Assembly: GCF_021789315.1 (NCBI RefSeq) | Contig: NZ_CP084561.1 | Span: 2,542,001 to 2,606,000 of the forward strand | Reading direction: 5' to 3' | Length of the DNA stretch: 64,000 nucleotides | Source: Arthrobacter sp. FW305-BF8 | Lineage (GTDB): Bacteria; Actinomycetota; Actinomycetes; Actinomycetales; Micrococcaceae | In this document: one piece after another, positions 58,071 through 64,000 of the stretch | How positions within the stretch are numbered: position 1 is the stretch's first letter | How the letters are laid out: the number at the start of each line of letters is the position of its first letter | Notes under the pieces: model-generated | What the model was told of the DNA's origin: nothing | What the model saw: only the letters and a program-made list of their open reading frames with translations | Database searches by the model: none | Translations under genes and position numbers: made by a program

Positions 58071-58931
58071 ATGGCACAGGACGCAGCAGTACCGAAGCGG
58101 AGCTATCCGGCCGGCGTGCCGTGCTGGGTGGACTGCCAGCAGCCCGACGTGGAAGCAGCCATGAAGTTCTACGGGGGACTGTTGGGTTGGGAGTTCGAAG
58201 CCGGTGCGGCACCACCCGGGGACACCGGAAGTTACGTAGTGGCCCGGCTCGGGGGCCAGGAGACGGGCGCCATCACCAGCTTGGGGCCCGGTCCCCACGG
58301 TGTCCCGGCCTGGAACACATACATTGCAGTCGACGATGCGGATGCTGCGGTGCGGCACCTGCTGTCAGCCGGGGCTACCCTGAAATCGGCACCTGCAGAC
58401 ACAGGCGTTGGAGGCGTACGGGCCGCGCTGGCCGACCCCGAGGGGGCGGAGTTCCGCATCTGGCAGGCAGGGGAGCGGCCGGGCGCCCAGGCGGTCAACC
58501 TCCCGGGCGGCTGGAACTTCAGCGACCTCCACACGGCGGACACGGACGCCGCCGCGGATTTCTATGCCAGGGCCTTCGGCTGGGAGTTCGACCGCCTCGA
58601 CTTCGGCATCATGATCCGCCGCCCCGGGTACGGCGACCATCTGGAGGCCACCATCGACCCCGATATCCGGGCCCGGCAATCGGGCGACGCCGTGCCGGCC
58701 GGCTTCGAGGACGCCGTGGGTTGGGTGGCACCGGCCGCCCCGGGCGAGCGACCGCACTGGCATGTGACCTTCACGGTGGCGGACCGGGACAGGGCCGTGC
58801 AGGAGGCGGAGCGTCTTGGCGCTCAGGTGCTGGGGCAGGACGACACCGAGTGGACACGGACCGCACTGGTCAGGGACCCCGGCGGGGCTGTCTTCACGGC
58901 AAGCCAGTTCACTCCGCCGCCGGGCTTCTAG
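58071..58931 (+). CDS. VOC-family (glyoxalase/bleomycin resistance) protein, two domains
   Basis: The 286-residue protein has two tandem VOC domains. Domain 1 begins VPCWVDCQQPDVEAAMKFYG and domain 2 begins NFSDLHTADTDAAADFYAR; each has the beta-alpha-beta-beta pattern ending in a Glu or hydrophobic ligand position (DPEGAEFRIWQ, DPGGAVFTASQ). Members act as lyases, dioxygenases or resistance proteins; the role here is unknown. It is convergent with serB, nine bases apart. Confidence 0.88.
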   Translation: MAQDAAVPKRSYPAGVPCWVDCQQPDVEAAMKFYGGLLGWEFEAGAAPPGDTGSYVVARLGGQETGAITSLGPGPHGVPAWNTYIAVDDADAAVRHLLSAGATLKSAPADTGVGGVRAALADPEGAEFRIWQAGERPGAQAVNLPGGWNFSDLHTADTDAAADFYARAFGWEFDRLDFGIMIRRPGYGDHLEATIDPDIRARQSGDAVPAGFEDAVGWVAPAAPGERPHWHVTFTVADRDRAVQEAERLGAQVLGQDDTEWTRTALVRDPGGAVFTASQFTPPPGF

Positions 58932-58940
58932 TTCCGCCGT

Positions 58941-59846
58941 TCAGACCCCGGCGATGTGCCGCACCGCGTCGAGGTAGGGCATGTTGATGGCTGCGTCGGC
59001 CACGGCGCGGACGGCGGGCTTGGCATTGAAGGCCACCCCAATGCCCGCGGCGCCGAGCATGTCCAGGTCATTGGCGCCGTCACCCACCGCGATGGTGTGC
59101 TCCAGCGCGATGCCCTCGGCGGCCGCCCATTCGCGGAGGTATTTTTCCTTGGCGGCGCGGTCGATCACGGCGCCGAGGACCTTGCCGGTCAGGAAGCCGT
59201 CCACAATCTCCAGTTCGTTGGCGATCCAGTAGTCCATGCCGAGGTCCTCGGCGATGGGCCGCAGAATCTGGTTGAAGCCGCCGGACACCACCGCCACGGC
59301 ATGGCCCGCGGCCTTGAACGCGGCCACCAGCTCTGCGGCTCCCTCACTCAGCTCCACTTCCGCGCGAACGGAGTCGACGACGGCGGCCGGCAGCCCTGCG
59401 AGGACGGCCACCCGGGCGTGAAGGCTTTCCGCGAAGTCGAGTTCTCCGCGCATGGCGGCTTCGGTGACGGCGGTGACTTCGTCGCGCTTACCGGCATAGG
59501 CGGCGAGGAGCTCGATGACCTCCTGCTGGATGAGGGTGGAGTCGACGTCCATGATGAGGAGCTTGCGCTCCGCCTTCCGCAGTTCAGCGGGCACGATGGC
59601 GGTGCCCACTCCGGTCCGCTCGGCGCGCGCCTTGCCGGCGGCAATCGCATGCCGCAGGCCGGCGATGTCCGCGGCGGATCCGGAGGGTACGGAAAAGTCC
59701 AGGGTGCAGACCTCAAAGCGTCCGTCGCCTGAGCTGGAGGCAGCCGCAAAAGTGGCACCGCAGTCCGCCAGCAGGGACCGCAGGTTTTCCGGTTCCGAGG
59801 GGGACAGTTTCAGGCCATAGCTGACCGCAGTCACGTTCGAAGTCAT
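58941..59846 (-). CDS. serB: Phosphoserine phosphatase
   Basis: SerB makes L-serine from phosphoserine. The 301-residue protein has an N-terminal domain of about 75 residues and then the HAD core: nucleophile motif LIMDVDSTLIQQEVIE, the VVSGGF motif, and the late GDGANDLDML. The start at ATG 59846 lies seven bases after TAAGAT, suggesting a leaderless message. The frame is open further upstream to 60137, but those residues overlap the PAP2 gene and look unrelated. Confidence 0.93.
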   Translation of the reverse strand: MTSNVTAVSYGLKLSPSEPENLRSLLADCGATFAAASSSGDGRFEVCTLDFSVPSGSAADIAGLRHAIAAGKARAERTGVGTAIVPAELRKAERKLLIMDVDSTLIQQEVIELLAAYAGKRDEVTAVTEAAMRGELDFAESLHARVAVLAGLPAAVVDSVRAEVELSEGAAELVAAFKAAGHAVAVVSGGFNQILRPIAEDLGMDYWIANELEIVDGFLTGKVLGAVIDRAAKEKYLREWAAAEGIALEHTIAVGDGANDLDMLGAAGIGVAFNAKPAVRAVADAAINMPYLDAVRHIAGV

Positions 59847-59853
59847 GGCTGTA

Positions 59854-59859
59854 ATCTTA
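59854..59859 (-). promoter_or_regulatory. -10-like element of serB
   Basis: On the minus strand TAAGAT is followed by seven bases and the ATG; no ribosome binding site is seen. Confidence 0.45.
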
Positions 59860-59963
59860 TCCAGCGTGGCGCCGCCGCCCGAATCCATTGCGCGGCAGCG
59901 GTCCTCAGCCGGCTCCCAGCAAACGTCCGGCCAACCCGGAGGCCGGTCCGGCAAAATAGTCGG

Positions 59964-60737
59964 ATGATCTCTGCCCTGATTGCCCGTCTGCGCCCGGCCC
60001 CAACGCCGAGCGCGTCGCAGCACGCGCTTTTCGGGTGGGCCGGGGCTCTCCTGGTGGCTGGTGACGCAGTTTTCTGGCTCATGTTCGCTGCCATCCAGTC
60101 GGACTCCGGGCTGGCCGCCATGGACGGACCTGTACACAGCGTGATGGTGGATTCCCGGAGTCCCGCCGCCACCGCACTATTGGCCGGCCTGACTATCGTG
60201 ACAGCGCCGGAAGTCCTGACCGTGATTGGCGCCGTGTTTGCCCTCGTATGGGCCGTCTGGAAGCGCGAATTGTGGCGCCCGGCGGTGCTTATGGGTGCCA
60301 TGGTGCTGGCCGTTGTGGTGACCACCCTCATCAAGCAACTTGTCAGCCGGTCCCGCCCGCCGTCGTCGGACTTCCTGCTCGGCCCGGACGACGCGCTCTC
60401 GTTCCCCTCGGGCCACACCGTGGGAATCGGGGTGTTCACGGTAGTGCTCGCCTACCTCGTCCTGTCACGGTGCGGAACGCGTACGACGGCGATTCTTGGG
60501 TTCTCTGCGGCCCTGGCACTCACCGCGCTGGTTGGCTTGAGCCGGCTGTACCTGGGCTATCACTGGCTCACCGACGTCGTGGCTTCCCTCGGTGTCGCGC
60601 TGGCTGTTGCAGCGGTGGCCATGTTTACCGACGCAGCCCGGCACGGTCCTGCGAAAAGTCGCCCCGGAGCGCTCAGCGGCCGGGCGCCGAACAATTTGCC
60701 CGCTGATGATTCGTCAGCTCCGGACGCGCAGCCGTAG
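59964..60737 (+). CDS. PAP2-family membrane phosphatase
   Basis: The 257-residue protein has about six hydrophobic segments and the three PAP2 motifs: KQLVSRSRPP, SFPSGHTVG and SRLYLGYHWLTDV. These enzymes remove phosphate from lipid or undecaprenyl phosphates at the outer face. The last 24 coding bases overlap the convergent MFS gene. A hydrophilic Arg/Pro/Asp tail ends the protein. Confidence 0.9.
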   Translation: MISALIARLRPAPTPSASQHALFGWAGALLVAGDAVFWLMFAAIQSDSGLAAMDGPVHSVMVDSRSPAATALLAGLTIVTAPEVLTVIGAVFALVWAVWKRELWRPAVLMGAMVLAVVVTTLIKQLVSRSRPPSSDFLLGPDDALSFPSGHTVGIGVFTVVLAYLVLSRCGTRTTAILGFSAALALTALVGLSRLYLGYHWLTDVVASLGVALAVAAVAMFTDAARHGPAKSRPGALSGRAPNNLPADDSSAPDAQP

Positions 60738-61976
60738 CAGTGCCACGGCCGCGGCCGCGACGACTGCCGCCGCCAAGGCGCTGACGCCGGAGTAGCCGGT
60801 CAGGCCCATAATGGGTCCCGCCGCCGCGCTTCCCACCGCGCCGGCCAGGGACATGGTGGCGTCCGAGAACCCCTGGACGGGAATGCGCTCCGCAGGCGTC
60901 AGGGAGGCGACAAGCAGGGTGGAGCCGGCGACGGTGGTCGCCGACCAGCCCAACCCCAGGAGGATCAGGCCGACGGTCACCGAGCCCACGCTCTGGGCCG
61001 CCAGTCCGGTCAGTGCCACAGCCGCGAGCAAAGTCAGCAGGCCTGCCAGCGCGGTGGTGCGCGGTCCGAGCAGGTCGGTGATGGCGCCCATCAGCGGTGA
61101 CAGAGCGTACATGCCCGCGATGTGCAGCGAGATGGTGAGGCCAATCAGCGCGATGGTGTCGGGGGCGCTGGCGGAGTGCCCGGCGTGGTGCTGCATGTGC
61201 AGCGGAGTCATGGACATGACGGCGACCATCACCGCGTGGGCCGCAATGACCGCCGTGACCGCTCCGCGGGCGGCGGGGTGTTCCCTGACAATCCGCCAGC
61301 CTTCCCGCCAGGCACCCGAACGTTGTGCGACGGGAAGGAGGTCTTCCCCGTCGAGGCCGCGCCGGGTCAGGAGCGGGTCCGGGTGCAGGGCCAGCGCCAC
61401 GATGGCAGCGCCCACCACCATCCCCAGCGCGGAAATCAGGAAGGGTCCGGCAGCGGGCGGGATGTCCAGCCAGCCTGCCAAGACGGCCCCGGGAGCCACC
61501 ATGTTGGGCCCGGCGACAGCCCCGATGGTGATCGCCCACACCACCAGGGAGAGGTCTCGTCCCCGATGGGCGGGCTCGGCCAGGTCAGTGGCGGCGAAGC
61601 GGGCCTGCAGGTTCACCGCGGAAGCCAGTCCCACCAGGAGGGCCCCGCCAAGCAGGAGCACAAACAGTTCCGTGGTGACGGCGGCGACCATCAGGAAGGT
61701 GCCCGCGATCGCCGCGGCCAGGCCGGTGGTGAGGGCCACCCGGCGTCCCCGCTGAAGGGCCAGGCGGGAGAGCGGAATCGCCGAGACCGCGGTGCCGAGG
61801 GTAAGGGCGGTGTTGACGGACCCGGCCCACGCCTCGGATCCCGACAGGTCGACAGCCAGGATGGAGCCCAGGGCCAGGGTTGAGCCGTTGCCCAGGCCTG
61901 AGAAGATTTGGGCGACCGACAAGGTCCGCACGATGCGGCGCTGGGTGGAACGGGTTGCTTCGGCGGTGCTGGTCAA
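60714..61976 (-). CDS. MFS transporter
   Basis: The 420-residue protein has twelve hydrophobic segments, with typical MFS loop motifs SRLALQRGRRVAL in the first half and MGAITDLLGPRTTAL in the second. Substrate unknown; probably a drug or metabolite exporter. I chose the TTG at 61976. A GTG at 62021 would add 15 hydrophilic residues and overlap the inverted repeat upstream. It is divergent from a broken CGNR regulator gene. Confidence 0.86.
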   Translation of the reverse strand: MTSTAEATRSTQRRIVRTLSVAQIFSGLGNGSTLALGSILAVDLSGSEAWAGSVNTALTLGTAVSAIPLSRLALQRGRRVALTTGLAAAIAGTFLMVAAVTTELFVLLLGGALLVGLASAVNLQARFAATDLAEPAHRGRDLSLVVWAITIGAVAGPNMVAPGAVLAGWLDIPPAAGPFLISALGMVVGAAIVALALHPDPLLTRRGLDGEDLLPVAQRSGAWREGWRIVREHPAARGAVTAVIAAHAVMVAVMSMTPLHMQHHAGHSASAPDTIALIGLTISLHIAGMYALSPLMGAITDLLGPRTTALAGLLTLLAAVALTGLAAQSVGSVTVGLILLGLGWSATTVAGSTLLVASLTPAERIPVQGFSDATMSLAGAVGSAAAGPIMGLTGYSGVSALAAAVVAAAAVALLRLRVRS

Positions 61977-62017
61977 CTCGGATGGTCCCCTCGGACAGAT
62001 GCTCGTTGCGGAAAACT

Positions 62018-62034
62018 CCACAGGACAACTGTGG
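62018..62034. promoter_or_regulatory. Inverted repeat between the MFS gene and the CGNR gene
   Basis: CCACAG-GACAA-CTGTGG, six perfect bases per arm with a five-base spacer, lies 13 bases before the CGNR ATG. A good candidate operator for the neighbouring regulator. Confidence 0.5.
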
Positions 62035-62046
62035 TGTCATGGGTCT

Positions 62047-62605
62047 ATGCAGTTCAACCATGACAACATGCATGCACGGCGTGCGGCTGGCGGAGTCCCT
62101 CGTCAACATGCTCGCCGACGGCCTGTGGGACAGCGGCGCGCTGCAGGAGCTCCTGACAAGCTACCTGTTCCGCTCGCCCAGGGTCACACTCGCGAATCAG
62201 GACGAACTACGGGAGTGGGCAATCCGGCTGTAGACGGTTTTCGCCGCCGAGGACCAGGAGGCCCGCTGCTCTGCGGTCAATGCCCTGCTGGCCGGGGGCG
62301 TGCGGCGCGTGTTTCTGACCACCCACGACGGCATGCTCCCGCATCTTCATTTTGCCGACGCCGGCGAAACCCTGGTGGAAAGAGTGCGTGCGGTGACCGC
62401 CGGCGGGCTGGCCATCTTCATGACCGAGGCGGCCGGTGAACGGCTTGGCGTCTGCGCACTGCGGGACTGTGGCCGCGTATTCGCCGACACCAGCCGTGGC
62501 GGCAACCGTGCGTACTGCTCAGCCCGTTGCGGCAACGCCGATGCCGTGCAGCGCTATCGCGGCCGATTGCGGGCCGGTTATCAGTCGCAAGGTGTTTTGT
62601 CCTAG
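62047..62605 (+). pseudogene. CGNR zinc-finger regulator, broken twice
   Basis: The C-terminus has the CGNR zinc finger (VCALRDCGRVFADTSRGG, then YCSARCGNADAVQRYR). The N-terminus reads MQFNHDN from 62047. An ATGCATGC duplication at 62068-62075 then shifts the frame; in the next frame the family sequence resumes as MHGVRLAESLVNML, and the sequence continues to an in-frame TAG at 62231-62233. After that stop the same frame stays open to 62605. So a 4-base insertion and a stop codon both break it. Translation from ATG 62072 would give only 53 residues. Confidence 0.72.
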
Positions 62606-62616
62606 TGTCTACTTCT

Positions 62617-63402
<786 letters not shown>

Positions 63403-63420
63403 CGGCGCGGGCGGCAGAGC

Positions 63421-64000
63421 GTGGAGTTTTTCAGCGGCATCCTTGTGTTCTTCGCCGGCCTCTGGGCCGGCACCATCAACAGCGTTGTCGGGTCCGGAAC
63501 CCTTGTCACCTTCCCGGTGCTGATCGCCCTGGGCCTCGCACCGGTGACGGCCTCCATGAGCAACGCCATGGGCCTCGTCGCCGGTGGCGCCGCGGGCGCG
63601 TGGGGTTACCGCCGCGAGCTCAAGGGCCGCGGCCGGCAACTCCTGCGGCTGCTCCCGGCTTCCCTGCTGGGCGGCATCACCGGTGCCTGGCTCCTGCTCC
63701 ATCTGCCGGAGAAGGTCTTCCACTACGCGGCGCCGGTGCTCATTGTCCTGGCCCTGCTGATGGTGGTGTTCCAGCCCAGGCTTCAACGGTGGGTGCGGAA
63801 CCGTGAGGAAAACCCCGAGCATGCCCTCCGCGACAAGCACCACGGCATTTTGCTGGTGGTGCTTGTTTTCCTCGCCGGAGTGTACGGCGGCTACTTCGTC
63901 GCGGCCCAGGGAATCCTGCTGGTGGGCATCCTCGGCGTGTTCATGACGGGCACCATCCAGAACGCCAACGCCATGAAGAACGTCCTGGTGCTGGGCGTGA
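63421..64000 (+). CDS. TauE/SafE-family sulfite or anion exporter (3' partial)
   Basis: The frame is open from the GTG at 63421 to the window end, 193 codons. It has the TauE/SafE start (GLWAGTINSVVGSGTLVTFP, with the conserved N and VGSG), then FFSG and several hydrophobic segments, and the second-half repeat start GVYGGYFVAAQGILLVG. These membrane proteins export sulfite, sulfoacetate or other anions. The C-terminus is outside the window. Confidence 0.88.
   Translation, partial: MEFFSGILVFFAGLWAGTINSVVGSGTLVTFPVLIALGLAPVTASMSNAMGLVAGGAAGAWGYRRELKGRGRQLLRLLPASLLGGITGAWLLLHLPEKVFHYAAPVLIVLALLMVVFQPRLQRWVRNREENPEHALRDKHHGILLVVLVFLAGVYGGYFVAAQGILLVGILGVFMTGTIQNANAMKNVLVLGV

Overview
The window is high-GC chromosomal DNA from an actinobacterium of the Micrococcaceae, most like Arthrobacter or Pseudarthrobacter. 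The evidence is gene content and order: RbpA, WhiA, OpcA, SufR and DUF3099 genes, a uvrC-rapZ-yvcK-whiA block, many GTG and TTG starts, and DUF222-HNH genes. I see no rRNA, tRNA, CRISPR array, prophage or intact insertion sequence.

Region 1 (1-19.6 kb) is core metabolism. A HAD phosphatase and an acyltransferase lead into uvrC, rapZ, yvcK and whiA, then sodA. The glycolytic run gap-pgk-tpiA is followed by secG and rbpA. On the minus strand lies a pentose phosphate operon, tkt-tal-pgi-zwf-opcA-pgl. Its terminator lies inside the coding end of the convergent rbpA.

Region 2 (20-29.4 kb) covers heme A and Fe-S assembly: ctaB, ctaA, an ABC exporter, and a suf operon (sufR-sufB-sufD-Rieske-sufC-sufT). 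An iron-box-like site and a second palindrome lie in front of sufR. No sufS or sufU is present here.

Region 3 (29.4-46.2 kb) is accessory. It holds a zinc metallopeptidase, an acyl-CoA ligase/thiolase pair, a methyltransferase, a proline iminopeptidase, an RDD protein, mntH with a repeated operator, several small secreted or lipoprotein genes, and two broken genes. It also holds a two-gene unit: a DinB2-like polymerase with Ile where the steric-gate aromatic should be, followed by a radical SAM protein of the spore photoproduct lyase family. This pair is the best candidate for an under-described DNA-damage system. Many genes here look leaderless, with a -10-like hexamer 6-7 nt before the start codon.

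Region 4 (46.2-64 kb) holds the biotin ECF transporter (bioY-bioM-bioN) and an ABC-F ATPase. A DUF222-HNH gene follows; a decayed copy of the ABC-F gene's 3' end lies on its far side, as if an element had inserted there. Then come a pentapeptide-repeat protein, a YbaK protein, SURF1, DUF3099, two SDR genes, a VOC protein, serB, a PAP2 phosphatase, an MFS transporter divergent from a doubly broken CGNR regulator, an ABC ATPase, and a TauE/SafE permease cut by the window end.
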